A stretch of 64,000 nucleotides of DNA from Paenibacillus hemerocallicola (GTDB lineage Bacteria; Bacillota; Bacilli; Paenibacillales; NBRC-103111), in the NCBI RefSeq assembly GCF_006265175.1, contig NZ_VDCQ01000009.1, forward strand, positions 62,001-126,000, read 5' to 3'. Shown in pieces: positions 1 through 8,345 of this stretch; the stretch's first letter is position 1; every line of letters begins with the position of its first letter. The position numbers were made by a program, and so were the translations under genes. Below the pieces are notes generated by a model. That model saw nothing but the letters and a program-made list of their open reading frames with translations, did not search any database and was not told the origin of the DNA.

Positions 1-750
1 AAAGTAAGTGTCGATCAACCGGCCCCAGACGTCATTGCGGAAGGTCGGCTTTTCCGTCGCCGGGTCCAAATACGGCTCGGACAACTGGTTGCCGCGCAAA
101 ATGTGCGCCGGCGAGGCGGCGAAGCCCAAATATTGCTTCTCGCCCTCCTTACGGTTCAGCCTGCGGGCGATTTCCGCCGTTTCGTCCCAGGTCATCCCGT
201 CCTTCGGATACGAAACGCCGAACTGGTCGAAAATCCGTTTGTTGTAAAACACCACCTGCACCATGTTCGTGACCGGAAGGGCATAGAGCTTGCCGTCGCC
301 CGCCAGCTTGATGCCGTCGATCAGCGTCGGCTCGAATTGGTTCAGGTTCAGCTTGCTCGTCCGGATCAGCTCGCTCATGTCGTATTGCAGATCGGCGTCC
401 ATCGCCAGTCCGAAAATGTACGGCGTGGAAGCGAACAAAATATCGATGCGCTGCTTCTCGGCCAACAATTCCGGCAATGTTTGCCCTTTCTTCGATTGAA
501 AATATTTGATCGTATAGTTCGGAAATTTGCTCCGCAGCGCATCGCCGAACAGGCTGTCGAACGCTTCGGGGGAATCCCCGTTGTTCGAATGAAACACCAG
601 CTCCACCGGCTCCACGCTTTTGCCTTCTGCGGCGCTTTCTTGTTCCGTGCCGGGAGTCTTTGCCGACGGGGAGCCGCCGCAAGCGGTCGCGACGGCGAAC
701 GTTGCGGCCAGCGTTCCGATCTGCCAGGCAAAGCGTCCGTTCCGATTCAT
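1..750 (-). CDS. Extracellular solute-binding lipoprotein, sugar ABC type (C-terminus outside window)
   Basis: The gene runs off the left edge; 250 codons are present. The N-terminus has basic residues, a hydrophobic stretch and the lipobox-like ATACGG around residues 20-25, so it is probably a lipid-anchored binding protein. Typical family-1 binding-protein text follows, including FDQFGVSYPKDGMTWDETAE near residue 190. A GAGGTGG ribosome site precedes the ATG at 750. It resembles the binding protein at 22114-23439, which shares the YPKDGMTWDET block, so the two are probably paralogues. A likely carbohydrate ligand is inferred from family and context only. No permease gene is visible on this side. 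Confidence 0.85.
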   Translation of the reverse strand, partial: MNRNGRFAWQIGTLAATFAVATACGGSPSAKTPGTEQESAAEGKSVEPVELVFHSNNGDSPEAFDSLFGDALRSKFPNYTIKYFQSKKGQTLPELLAEKQRIDILFASTPYIFGLAMDADLQYDMSELIRTSKLNLNQFEPTLIDGIKLAGDGKLYALPVTNMVQVVFYNKRIFDQFGVSYPKDGMTWDETAEIARRLNRKEGEKQYLGFAASPAHILRGNQLSEPYLDPATEKPTFRNDVWGRLIDTYF

Positions 751-804
751 GCCAACCCACCTCGATTCATCCTTGAAATCGGTCAAGCCGAATGGTATTG
801 CGAC

Positions 805-818
805 GAGTTGCGCAACTC
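805..818. promoter_or_regulatory. Perfect 14-bp palindrome upstream of the binding-protein gene
   Basis: GAGTTGCGCAACTC is self-complementary and lies 55 nt ahead of the ATG at 750. It could be an operator. The regulator is unknown, and the sequence is unlike the AAATCTGTA palindrome of the neighbouring GntR/LacI regulator. Confidence 0.3.
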
Positions 819-832
819 TTGATTCATCATAA

Positions 833-847
833 ATGAAAGCGGTTTAT
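833..847. promoter_or_regulatory. Possible catabolite-responsive element (cre)
   Basis: ATGAAAGCGGTTTAT matches the Bacillus cre consensus WTGNAANCGNWNNCW with one mismatch near the 3' end. It lies about 83 nt upstream of the solute-binding protein start, a sensible place for CcpA control of a sugar gene. A single site with a mismatch is weak evidence. Confidence 0.3.
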
Positions 848-910
848 TTCGTCTTTGCGCAAAAAGCCGGTTAATGTTCGATATCCGCCGCGCCGAATGA
901 AGTTGGAAGA

Positions 911-1128
911 CGGAGATAACGCTGATACCGGCACTATTGTCGGCTCGATATAGAATAAGGGTGCGGATAGGGCTGATTCCAACCTTATTTGAGGCTTCGG
1001 ACGGTGAAAAATGGGCGAAATCCGGCTCGCATACGGAGATAACGCTGATACCGGCACTATTGTCGGCTCGATATAGAATAAGGGTGCGGATAGGGCGGAT
1101 TCCAACCTTTTTTGAGGCTTCGGACGGT
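911..1128. repeat. Two 95-bp direct repeats with a 28-bp spacer
   Basis: Copies at 911-1005 and 1034-1128 are almost identical (offset 123 bp; differences near positions 976/1099 and 988-990/1111-1113). Each begins CGGAGATAACGCTGATACC and ends GCTTCGGACGGT. Reading frames through them are not conserved, so the unit looks non-coding. No transposase or terminal inverted repeat is seen. Confidence 0.85.
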
Positions 1129-1164
1129 AAGGGTGGAGGCGTAATTCGCGATTCGGGCACAACG

Positions 1165-1193
1165 ACAAAAAGAGCCGTCGTACATCGGCTCTC
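1165..1193 (-). terminator. Rho-independent terminator, minus strand
   Basis: Arms AGAGCCG (1171-1177) and CGGCTCT (1186-1192) with an 8-nt loop; on the minus strand the stem is followed by TTTTTG. It lies 290 nt downstream of the GntR/LacI regulator stop and probably ends that transcript. Confidence 0.6.
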
Positions 1194-1481
1194 TGATCGG
1201 TTCTCCGGTTACTTCGATGGTCATAGACTAAAGCTGCGCCTAGCGTCTTGGGCCCCTAGTTTGTTTGGGTGCCTGGCGAACCTTGGCTCGAGGCCGCCAT
1301 CGTTTTTGCATTTTTCGCTAAGCGCTCTGCATGAGGGTGGGCGAGTCAGCAGTCCCCCTTCCGACTTGGCTTCGCCTTCCGCCGACGCGACCCTGCGCAT
1401 CGAACGCGGTGCTTCCACCCCGCCCTTGCTGCCTCCTTGCTGCCTCCTTGCCTGCCTCCGGGCTTGCCGCCGCGCTTTCGC

Positions 1482-2564
1482 CTAGACCTCTCCCGAGCTT
1501 TGACGTATGACCAGCTCGGGCTGCAGCACGATAATTTTATCCTTGCGAATCGGTTCCCCGTTCATCATCCCGATCAACAAACGGGCCGCGTTCGCGCCGA
1601 TATCGTATGTCTGGAATTTCACCGACGTCAGCTTGACCGGCAAGCTTTCGCAAATACTCGTGTTGTCGTAGCCGATCAGCAGCACGTCCTCCCCGACGAC
1701 GAGCCCCCGCTCGCTCAATGCCCGATAGGCCCCGCTTGCGATGCCGTCGTTGAAGCAAAAAATGGCGTCCGGCCGCGGCTCGCTTTGCATCAGCTCCATG
1801 ACGCTGTCGTAGCCTTGGCGCTCGGTCCCGAATGTCGGCTCGAAGACGACCAAATCGTCGTCGAGCGCCATCCCCGCCTCCGCCAAAGCGCTCGCATAGC
1901 CTTGATAGCGCTCATAGGAGGTGGAATACATCGGCCGCGATATGTAGGCGATGCGGCGGCGTCCTCTCCCGATCAGATGCTTCACCGCGGTATAAGCGCC
2001 GTAGAAATTGTTCGAGACGACCTTCGGCGCCTCCACGCCTTCGATGCCCCGATTGCAAAGCACGACGGGAATGCGCGCCTCCCGCAATTGCCCGAACAAA
2101 CCCAGATCGGCGGGTCCGATAATGGCCGGGACGATAATGACCCCGTCGATGCCCGATTCGATCAGCTTGTGAACATAGCTATTCTGCTTCTCGGCCTGGT
2201 TGTCCGTATTGCAGACGACAAGACTGATGTCGTGCCGGCTAGTCTGGTCTTCGACCCCTCTCAGCGTTCCGGGGTAGGTGTCGTGACGGATATCCGGGAT
2301 GATCAGTCCGACGGATAAATTGGCGCTGCGGGCGCGTGGCTCCGCCGATGCCCGTTCCGCCACGTAGGTTCCGCTGCCGTCTTTGGCATACAAATACCCT
2401 TCCCCGATCAATTCGGAAATGGCCCGCTCGATCGTCGTGCGGGCGGCAGCGTATTTGTCCGCCAGCGCCGTTCTCGACGGAAGCCGTGTATGCGCCGCCA
2501 GCGAATCGATTTCCCCGATCAGCTTTTCCTTCACTTCGATATAGCGAAATGCATGCTCTTTCAA
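1482..2564 (-). CDS. GntR/LacI hybrid transcriptional regulator (AraR-like architecture)
   Basis: This 360-residue regulator joins an N-terminal GntR winged-helix domain (about 10-75; LPSRTALADKYAAARTTIERA helix-turn-helix region) to a LacI-type periplasmic-binding-fold sensor domain (about 85-355), which normally binds a sugar effector. I chose the TTG at 2564 because GGAGCGAG sits 8-9 nt upstream. The earlier in-frame ATG at 2600 lies inside the predicted promoter/operator, so it should not be translated. A good promoter (2605-2633) and a 19-bp palindrome precede it. The same palindrome occurs three times at the nanA promoter, suggesting autoregulation and control of the sialic-acid-type operon. 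The effector is unknown. Confidence 0.88.
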   Translation of the reverse strand: MKEHAFRYIEVKEKLIGEIDSLAAHTRLPSRTALADKYAAARTTIERAISELIGEGYLYAKDGSGTYVAERASAEPRARSANLSVGLIIPDIRHDTYPGTLRGVEDQTSRHDISLVVCNTDNQAEKQNSYVHKLIESGIDGVIIVPAIIGPADLGLFGQLREARIPVVLCNRGIEGVEAPKVVSNNFYGAYTAVKHLIGRGRRRIAYISRPMYSTSYERYQGYASALAEAGMALDDDLVVFEPTFGTERQGYDSVMELMQSEPRPDAIFCFNDGIASGAYRALSERGLVVGEDVLLIGYDNTSICESLPVKLTSVKFQTYDIGANAARLLIGMMNGEPIRKDKIIVLQPELVIRQSSGEV

Positions 2565-2589
2565 TCGTTCTCGCTCCAATCTGCATCGC

Positions 2590-2608
2590 AAATCTGTCAT
2601 ACTGATTT
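2590..2608. promoter_or_regulatory. Palindromic operator at the regulator's own promoter
   Basis: AAATCTGTCATACTGATTT is a near-perfect palindrome covering the -10 box (2605-2610) and the probable transcription start. It matches the three copies near nanA at 7839, 7902 and 7923. Autorepression by the adjacent GntR/LacI protein is the simplest reading. Confidence 0.6.
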
Positions 2609-2633
2609 TAATAGATTGCAGACCGGTTATCAA
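2605..2633 (-). promoter_or_regulatory. SigA-type promoter of the GntR/LacI regulator
   Basis: On the minus strand: -35 TTGATA (2633-2628), 17-nt spacer, -10 TAAAAT (2610-2605). It lies just downstream of the terminator-like hairpin at 2650-2676, so the regulator is an independent transcription unit. Confidence 0.65.
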
Positions 2634-2649
2634 GTCATCGACAAACAGA

Positions 2650-2676
2650 ACGGTCGGGGCCGATTGCCCCGACCGT
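2650..2676 (-). terminator. GC-rich terminator-like hairpin after binding-protein gene
   Basis: Perfect 11-bp arms (2650-2660 and 2666-2676, starting ACGGTCGGGGC) around a 5-nt loop. The U-tract on the minus strand is weak (TTCTGTTTG). It sits 54 nt after the stop of the solute-binding gene. Confidence 0.6.
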
Positions 2677-2729
2677 CCTAATGAAATTGCCGCCCGCAGG
2701 CCGGGCCTTATGCGACAGCTCGGCCCGGC

Positions 2730-4028
2730 TCACTGGCCGGCCTGCTTTTTGTCCGCAATGTTTTTCTCGATCGCCTCGTCCAGCTCGCGCAGTATCGTGT
2801 TGTTGTCCTTCGCTCCGGTAATGATCTCGTTGAACTTTTGCCGTACCAGCGTATCGACCGTGTTGTCGAAATAGACGCTGACGTACGGATCGGACTGCTT
2901 GTGCTTGAACAGCGCCTCGACATTTTTCCCTTTCAGCTCCGGGATATCGGCGGCAAATTGTTTCTGGATGGCGGGATCGCTCAGTACGGTCGGGGTGGCG
3001 AGCCGGTTGAACCCGATTTGCACCTCGTCGGAATTCAGGTGGGCGATGACGCGGAACGCTTCGTCTTTTAATTTGCTCGTCGCGGCGATCCCCAAAAATG
3101 TATAGTTCATATACGGATCGGTATTCGGAAGCTCCTGGTACGTCGGTACGGTGGCCAAATCCCACGACAGCTGCGGGTACTCCTTGGAAGCGGTGATCAT
3201 GGGGCCGGGATTGACCACGACCATCGCAAGCGTTTCTTTGTAGAACGGATCCATCACCCTTGCGATCGTGCCCGGGATCGCCACATTGTTGCCGGGGATG
3301 CTGTACAGCCGCTTGAACAGCTCGGCCGGACGCGTCCAGGCGGACATGTTCGCTTTGCCGGAGCGGTCGATAACCTCCAGATTGAGCTGAGAGGCGATCA
3401 TATTGTAGAATTGCATATCCATGCCGCGATACTGCACGCCACCATCGACGCGCGTCATTCTTGCGGCAAGCTGGATCGCTTCATCCCAGGTCATGTTATC
3501 TTTCGGAGGCGTTACGCCGAACCGGTCGAACAGCTGCTTGTTGTACAGCAGCGAGTGCACCACTTTGATATGTGGCAGCGCATACATTTCGCCTTTGTCG
3601 GAAAAGCCCTGCATGCTTTTGATCATATCCGCGTCGTACCGTCCCAAATCATATCCGTACTTTTTGATCAGCGGCGTCATATCGTAATTCATTTTTTGCG
3701 GGATGACTTGAAAGATCATGAAGTTTTTGGTCGCCTTCATAATATCCGGCGTATTGCCCGAAGCGATCAGCTTTTCCAGCGTGTTGCCGCCGAGCGGGAT
3801 TTGCTCCAGCGTCACGTTCGGATATTTGCGGCGAATCGGCTCGACCATCTGTTCTTGGAACACCTGCTCGTTGTCGCCACCCCATACTTTCAACGTCACC
3901 GGCTCGCCGGCTGTCACACGATCCATGACCGTCGCTTCCGGTGCCGGCTGCTTCTCCTCTTTCCCACACGCCCCCAACAGTGTCGCCATTACGCCCAGCC
4001 CAATCATCCACTTTATGCTTTGCCCCAT
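2730..4028 (-). CDS. Extracellular solute-binding lipoprotein, sugar ABC type
   Basis: A 432-residue binding protein with a clear lipoprotein signal (MGQSIKWMIGLGVMATLLGAC; Cys about residue 21), so it should be anchored outside the cytoplasmic membrane. The body is typical of family-1 carbohydrate-binding proteins (PKDNMTWDEAIQLAARM near residue 155). GGAGGAC is correctly spaced before the ATG at 4028. It is the last gene of the nanA-sialidase-oxidoreductase row, 224 nt after the oxidoreductase, and may capture a sialidase product. That ligand is inferred from context. No permease or ATPase gene is adjacent, so a permease encoded elsewhere and a shared MsmX-type ATPase would be needed. Confidence 0.9.
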   Translation of the reverse strand: MGQSIKWMIGLGVMATLLGACGKEEKQPAPEATVMDRVTAGEPVTLKVWGGDNEQVFQEQMVEPIRRKYPNVTLEQIPLGGNTLEKLIASGNTPDIMKATKNFMIFQVIPQKMNYDMTPLIKKYGYDLGRYDADMIKSMQGFSDKGEMYALPHIKVVHSLLYNKQLFDRFGVTPPKDNMTWDEAIQLAARMTRVDGGVQYRGMDMQFYNMIASQLNLEVIDRSGKANMSAWTRPAELFKRLYSIPGNNVAIPGTIARVMDPFYKETLAMVVVNPGPMITASKEYPQLSWDLATVPTYQELPNTDPYMNYTFLGIAATSKLKDEAFRVIAHLNSDEVQIGFNRLATPTVLSDPAIQKQFAADIPELKGKNVEALFKHKQSDPYVSVYFDNTVDTLVRQKFNEIITGAKDNNTILRELDEAIEKNIADKKQAGQ

Positions 4029-4252
4029 TATACGTCCTCCCCCATGGGACGGTTCCCCGGATTGCTGTCGCGCGATCCGGCCGTCCGTCTCTGTATGTCC
4101 CTCCACGTCCCGCCCGCCGCGGCACAGGCGTCCGTCCCCGATTCCGGGAACGGCTGCCGTATGCATCTATTTTCCGGATACTTGCCCCCCACCCGGCTAT
4201 TACTCCGCCTCGCCCGCGGCCTTGCCGTCCGTAACGGCTCGCTCAATGACCG

Positions 4253-5635
4253 TCACGCTTGCGTATGCCAATCGACTATCGCTCCCTGCTTCCGCAAATC
4301 CGCTCTGAGCCTCTCCGTATCGACCGCCGCGAACGGTTTGTTTTCCCGCACCGCCTGCACCGCCGCCAGTCCGGCCGCATGGCCCATCGCATAGCACGGT
4401 CCCTGCTCCCGCAGCGGGCCGAGCACGTCCCGCTCGACGCTGATCGCCCTTCCCGGGCAAATGATATTCGTCACCCGACGCGGTACCATGCAGCGGTACG
4501 GAATCGGCGTATACCGCCGTTTCAGCTTTTTGCCGCTTTCCGCCAGCGGCTGGTAGCTCGGCTTTTTTGGATCGGGCAAATCCCAGCCGTAGCCGCTGAA
4601 GCCGATCGTATCGGGAAAATCCCGCTGATCGAGCACGTCCTGCACGGTATACACGTAATCCCCGACGATCCGGCGCGTTTCCCGGATGCCCAGCACCGGG
4701 GCCACCAGCTTGATCCGGGCATTGCCAAATCCCGGGAAATGCTCCCGCATAATCGCCATCAGCCGATGCGTCTCGCTCCGTCCCCGCATCATCCCCCGGC
4801 TGATCGAGCGCCCGTCCGTGCCGTCCACGTCGCAAATGCGCGACGTGTTGATCATCATCGTGCCTTTCTCGTGTACCTGCACGCTGATGAAAATGTCGTA
4901 CGGAAAATCCCAGATCCCCCGTTCGCGCAGCGAGCGGATCATTTCCCGGAAACGCGGCGACTCGTGCTCGTAAATATACGCGGCGGTCTGCTCCTGGTCC
5001 ACGCCCTCGACATGGAAAATCAACGTGGCCGGCGTCATCAGCCCGTCTTCCTCCCGCCCCTTGACGACCGGACAGCCGCAACGCGCCGCCATATCCGCAT
5101 CCCCGGTCGCATCGACGACCGCCGAGGTCGGCACGGCGAACAGCCCGCTTTTGTTGAAGGCGACAATATGCGTAATCCGATCGCCGTCGGTCAGGGCGTC
5201 GACACATCCGGTAAAATAAAGCACGTCGACGCCGGCTTCCAGCATTTTCTCGTCCAGCAGCGCGGTCATGGCGATCGGATTGAACGGAACGCCGCTGACA
5301 AGCCCTTTCAGCCAGCCGAACGGCGAATATTTCTCGTCCGGAATCGCGCGCGGATCGATCGCCTCGCCCCGGGCGTACAGCCCCTCGGTTATTTCCCGGA
5401 AAATGCCGGCCACGCAATCGTGCTTGTTGTCCAACGTCCTGCCGCCGAGCAGATGCGTCACCCCGGCCGAGGTGCCTACACCTCCCAACTGTCCGGTCGA
5501 TTCGATCAGCAGCGTCTTAAGTCCCGCCCTGGCCCCCGCCAGCGCCGCCGGAATGCCGGACGGGCCGCCTCCGCATACGACCACGTCGTACGGCTCCCAT
5601 AACGCCAGTTTCTGGTTGTAATCCACGTTACTCAC
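4253..5635 (-). CDS. FAD-dependent oxidoreductase (FAD_oxidored family)
   Basis: 460 residues from the GTG at 5635, which has AGGGG upstream; an alternative GTG lies three codons later. The N-terminus has a dinucleotide-binding motif, VVVCGGGPSGIPAALAGARAG (broken here: GGGPSG at about 18-23), followed by STGQLGGVGT and VVDATGDADMAARCG, both typical of PF12831-type flavoproteins. A C-terminal PGRAIS-VERDVLGPLREQGPCYAMGHAAGLAA block also fits. No signal peptide is seen, so it is probably cytoplasmic. It follows the sialidase gene by 137 nt on the same strand. Oxidation of a sugar hydroxyl in sialoglycan catabolism is plausible but only an inference. Confidence 0.85.
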   Translation of the reverse strand: MSNVDYNQKLALWEPYDVVVCGGGPSGIPAALAGARAGLKTLLIESTGQLGGVGTSAGVTHLLGGRTLDNKHDCVAGIFREITEGLYARGEAIDPRAIPDEKYSPFGWLKGLVSGVPFNPIAMTALLDEKMLEAGVDVLYFTGCVDALTDGDRITHIVAFNKSGLFAVPTSAVVDATGDADMAARCGCPVVKGREEDGLMTPATLIFHVEGVDQEQTAAYIYEHESPRFREMIRSLRERGIWDFPYDIFISVQVHEKGTMMINTSRICDVDGTDGRSISRGMMRGRSETHRLMAIMREHFPGFGNARIKLVAPVLGIRETRRIVGDYVYTVQDVLDQRDFPDTIGFSGYGWDLPDPKKPSYQPLAESGKKLKRRYTPIPYRCMVPRRVTNIICPGRAISVERDVLGPLREQGPCYAMGHAAGLAAVQAVRENKPFAAVDTERLRADLRKQGAIVDWHTQA

Positions 5636-5772
5636 GCCCCTATTTTTGTCGTCTGCGCCAAAACCAAAACCGCAACGATCCCTCCGGTTTTGATGAAGTA
5701 AAGCGTTTTCCTTCCGATGCGGGAGCGGCCCGGTCCGCCGACGCCTCCAGGCGCCGACGTATACCGCCTTTA

Positions 5773-6855
5773 TCAGCGCGGGTCGAGCCGAGCCAGCACG
5801 ATCCGCTCGTACGGCCGTTCGTCGCCGCATTCGTACAAACACAAAACCGTCCCGTCCTCCGTTTGCGCCAAATCGGAATATGCGGCCGGGCCCGAACGCA
5901 ACAGCAGCCCTTCGTCCCAAGTACGGCCGCCGTCGGCGCTCAACCGCGCCGTAAGCTTATTGCGCTTGGTACTGGCCAAGTTGGACAGCAGCATCGGGCC
6001 GTCGGCCAGCCTCAGCACGCTGCCTTGGCATACCGGATCGACCAGAGCTTCGTCCAATTCCGGGGCCGTCCACGTCTCCCCGCCGTCGCGGCTCCACGAC
6101 CCGGCTCTCCGATTGCGCCCGTGATAGCTTCTCATGTTCAGGTAAACCGACCCGTCCTCCAATTCGGCGACCGTGCATTCGTTCGTATGAGGTCCCGCGT
6201 CGTTGCCGAGCTGCCACGTCACGCCGCCATCGTCGCTGTAGATCGCATGGGATATATACGGGCCCGACCGGCCCGCCGCCTCATCCAGCACCGCGTGGTT
6301 GCAAGGAATGAGCAGTCTGCCGCTTTGCAGTTGGATGCCGTGGCAAGGTCCTGTCGCGTACCAGGTCCAGTCGGATCGTTTGACCGATTCCGAAATGTCC
6401 CTTAAAGGCGACCACGTCAATCCGTCATCGCCGCTGTGGATCGCCAATACGTCCCGAGGCGCCCGCCCCGCCAAAATTTCCTTCTCGTCGCCATGCTCCG
6501 TATTGCGGCATAACAGCAAACGGATCACGCCCGTATCGCGATCCTGGACGGGACACGGATTGCCGATCGTATTGCTTCCGTCCTCCGCGATGCATACCGC
6601 CGCTCCCCACGTACGTCCTCCGTCCGTGCTGCGGCGCAGCAAAACGTCGATTTTGCCCGCGTCCCCCTGACCGTCCATCCGACCTTCGCAAAAGGCGAGC
6701 ACCGTTCCTTCCCGGGTCACGAGCAGCGTCGGAATACGGTACGTGTGGTAGCCGCCCTCGCCGGCGACGAACAGCTTTTCCGCTTCTCCGAGCTGGCGAA
6801 GCCCCGCCCGATCTCCAGCCATACCCGCTGTTCCCCGCGTGATCGCATCGTTCAT
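5773..6855 (-). CDS. BNR-repeat sialidase-family protein (exo-alpha-sialidase-like)
   Basis: 360 residues with the hallmarks of a six-bladed sialidase: YRIP (39-42, with the Arg of the catalytic triad) and several Asp boxes of the S-x-D-x-G-x-T-W type (STDGGRTW, SGDDGLTW, SDDGGVTW, SRDGGETW, SADGGRTW). There is no signal peptide, so it may act in the cytoplasm on imported oligosaccharides, or release may be atypical. Its ATG overlaps the stop codon of the upstream NanA-like gene as ATGA, showing translational coupling. The pairing with a NanA-type lyase supports a sialic-acid role, but some BNR proteins in this family act on other sugars. Confidence 0.85.
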   Translation of the reverse strand: MNDAITRGTAGMAGDRAGLRQLGEAEKLFVAGEGGYHTYRIPTLLVTREGTVLAFCEGRMDGQGDAGKIDVLLRRSTDGGRTWGAAVCIAEDGSNTIGNPCPVQDRDTGVIRLLLCRNTEHGDEKEILAGRAPRDVLAIHSGDDGLTWSPLRDISESVKRSDWTWYATGPCHGIQLQSGRLLIPCNHAVLDEAAGRSGPYISHAIYSDDGGVTWQLGNDAGPHTNECTVAELEDGSVYLNMRSYHGRNRRAGSWSRDGGETWTAPELDEALVDPVCQGSVLRLADGPMLLSNLASTKRNKLTARLSADGGRTWDEGLLLRSGPAAYSDLAQTEDGTVLCLYECGDERPYERIVLARLDPR

Positions 6856-7778
6856 GCTCCGGTTCCCCCGATCTGTCCGGCGGCCGGCTGCGACGCATGC
6901 CGCACGAGCAGCGGATTGCCGCTGTAAAACGATTCGATACGCGCCTCCTCCTCGCCGGTAAAGCGCTTGAGCGGAGAACGGACGGTTGGCGTCCGCAGTA
7001 CGCCTTGCAAATAAAGCACATATTTCTCGTAGGGGATCACATCGAATTGAAGCATATGTCCGATCACTTCGTTCGCCTGCGTCTGCAGCTCGGGCAACGC
7101 GTCCCACCTTCCCGACTCCGCCCGGGCGAACATGTCCGTGAACAACGACGGCATCATGTTGAAGGTGCTGCCGATCGCACCGTCCGCGCCCATCAGCGCT
7201 CCGGCGGCGTACACCTCGTCGTGGCCGTTCATGATCAGGAAGCCGGGTCCGCAGCGGGCGCGAATTTGCTGCATCTCGAACAGGTTCATGGACGTGAACT
7301 TCACTCCCATGCATTGCGGGTCGGCGGCCATCGACTCGTAGAAATCCATCGTCAAACTGACTCCCGTCGCTCCCGGATAATGGTAAACGATCATGGGAAC
7401 GCTTACGGCGGACATGATCGAACGGTAATGGTCGCGTATTTCCTGTATGCCTGGTTTGTAGTAGAACGGCACGACCGCCGACACCGCATCCGCTCCCGCC
7501 TTTTCCGCGTGCCGGGCCAGCTCGACGCTTTCCCGGGTGCCAATGCCGCCCGTGTGGGCGATCACTTTCGCCTTGCCCGCCGTATAGCCGATCACCGCCT
7601 CGAGCAGCTCCATCCGTTCCTTCGCCGTAAGCAGAAACGCTTCTCCGGTGCTGCCTCCCGCATAAAACCCTTGCACACCGTGGGCAAGCTGATGGCGGAT
7701 CAACGCCCCGAGCGACTCGAAGTCGATCTCACCCCGTTCGTCCATCGGTGTCAATAGTGCCGTGTAAATCCCTTTCAT
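6852..7778 (-). CDS. nanA: N-acetylneuraminate lyase / dihydrodipicolinate synthase family
   Basis: 308 residues from the ATG at 7778; a GTG four codons upstream (7790) is an alternative and has the better-placed GGAGAGG. The class I aldolase features are present: GGSTGE (41-46), catalytic Tyr134 in YHYPG and Schiff-base Lys160 in GVKFTS. The YHYPGATG stretch and the sialidase neighbour favour a NanA-type lyase cleaving sialic acid to pyruvate and an N-acylmannosamine, although DapA-family members with other 2-oxo acid substrates cannot be excluded. First gene of the operon; preceded by a good promoter flanked by palindromes shared with the GntR/LacI regulator. Confidence 0.82.
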   Translation of the reverse strand: MKGIYTALLTPMDERGEIDFESLGALIRHQLAHGVQGFYAGGSTGEAFLLTAKERMELLEAVIGYTAGKAKVIAHTGGIGTRESVELARHAEKAGADAVSAVVPFYYKPGIQEIRDHYRSIMSAVSVPMIVYHYPGATGVSLTMDFYESMAADPQCMGVKFTSMNLFEMQQIRARCGPGFLIMNGHDEVYAAGALMGADGAIGSTFNMMPSLFTDMFARAESGRWDALPELQTQANEVIGHMLQFDVIPYEKYVLYLQGVLRTPTVRSPLKRFTGEEEARIESFYSGNPLLVRHASQPAAGQIGGTGA

Positions 7779-7838
7779 TGTGGATGCCACCGGCTTCTGT
7801 TCCCCTCTCCTGCATGCGATGATGTACGTATGATTGCA

Positions 7839-7857
7839 AAATCTGTACTACATATTT
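7839..7857. promoter_or_regulatory. Operator 1 at nanA promoter
   Basis: AAATCTGTACTACATATTT: half-sites match in 8 of 9 positions around a central C. It covers the predicted start of transcription, 60 nt ahead of the nanA ATG, and matches the palindrome over the regulator's promoter at 2590. Confidence 0.6.
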
Positions 7858-7860
7858 TGA

Positions 7861-7889
7861 ATATTAGCAAACAAAAACGCATTTTTCAA
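7861..7889 (-). promoter_or_regulatory. SigA-type promoter of the nanA operon
   Basis: Minus strand: -35 TTGAAA (7889-7884), 17-nt spacer, -10 TAATAT (7866-7861). It is bracketed by operators at 7839-7857 and 7902-7920. Confidence 0.65.
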
Positions 7890-7901
7890 TGAGTATTTTC
7901 G

Positions 7902-7941
7902 AAATCTGTATTATTATTTTCAAAATCATACATACTGATTT
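7902..7941. promoter_or_regulatory. Operators 2 and 3 upstream of the nanA promoter
   Basis: AAATCTGTATTATTATTTT (7902-7920) and AAATCATACATACTGATTT (7923-7941) are degenerate copies of the same palindrome, 13 and 34 nt upstream of the -35 box. With operator 1 this gives three sites, suitable for cooperative binding or looping by the GntR/LacI regulator. Confidence 0.5.
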
Positions 7942-8098
7942 AAAGACATATCCGCCTCTCCACTCCTGCAACGGTCGGGGAACGGGAAATAAGGGTGATT
8001 TACAGCTGCTACCGGCGGCGTAATAGGGAGGATTGGCAAAACAAGAGCGGTTTGCATTCGCTAATTCCTTCGGTTTGGGCCAAACCGGAGTACCCGCC

Positions 8099-8184
8099 AA
8101 TAAGAGATGAGAACGTTACTTATTTGTGAGAACGGGCTCCACATACGCCAAATAAGAGGGGCGAGAACGTCTCTTATTCGCAAG
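8099..8184. repeat. Two copies of an imperfect palindromic intergenic repeat
   Basis: Units at 8099-8134 and 8151-8184 both start AATAAGAG, contain GAGAACGT and end with CTTATT(T/C)G followed by TGAG or CAAG. Each can fold on itself (AATAAG with CTTATT). Non-coding. Confidence 0.6.
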
Positions 8185-8345
8185 CATGATCGCGAATATG
8201 CCGAACACGCACTCTCTCACCTGCCATGAACTCGGTCGTACATTGGCCGTACTTGGCCGTAATCGCCGCACCGATTGCCCCCAGTGCGCGGAAAAGCCTC
8301 ATATGACGGTTATCCTCCATTTGGCGGTTGCCGGCGGGCATCCAC

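Larger units (their letters stand above)
751..1481. other. Intergenic region with direct repeats and a terminator, no gene
   Basis: No convincing gene is present. The stretch holds the palindrome at 805, the cre-like site, the 95-bp direct repeats, a terminator at 1165-1193, and a short low-complexity run of GCTGCCTCCTT units near 1425-1465. The tract from about 1200 to 1420 has nothing recognisable. Confidence 0.6.

Noticed and set aside
1437-1470. Cys/Leu-rich small peptide from the GCTGCCTCCTT run
   Set aside because: Simple-sequence tract with no ribosome site.
1437-2318. Plus-strand frame opposite the GntR/LacI regulator
   Set aside because: His/Arg/Asp-rich shadow of a clear regulator.
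2565-2633. Longer N-terminus of the GntR/LacI regulator (ATG 2600 or TTG 2633)
   Set aside because: These codons fall in the -35, -10 and operator; no ribosome site. The TTG at 2564 is better supported.
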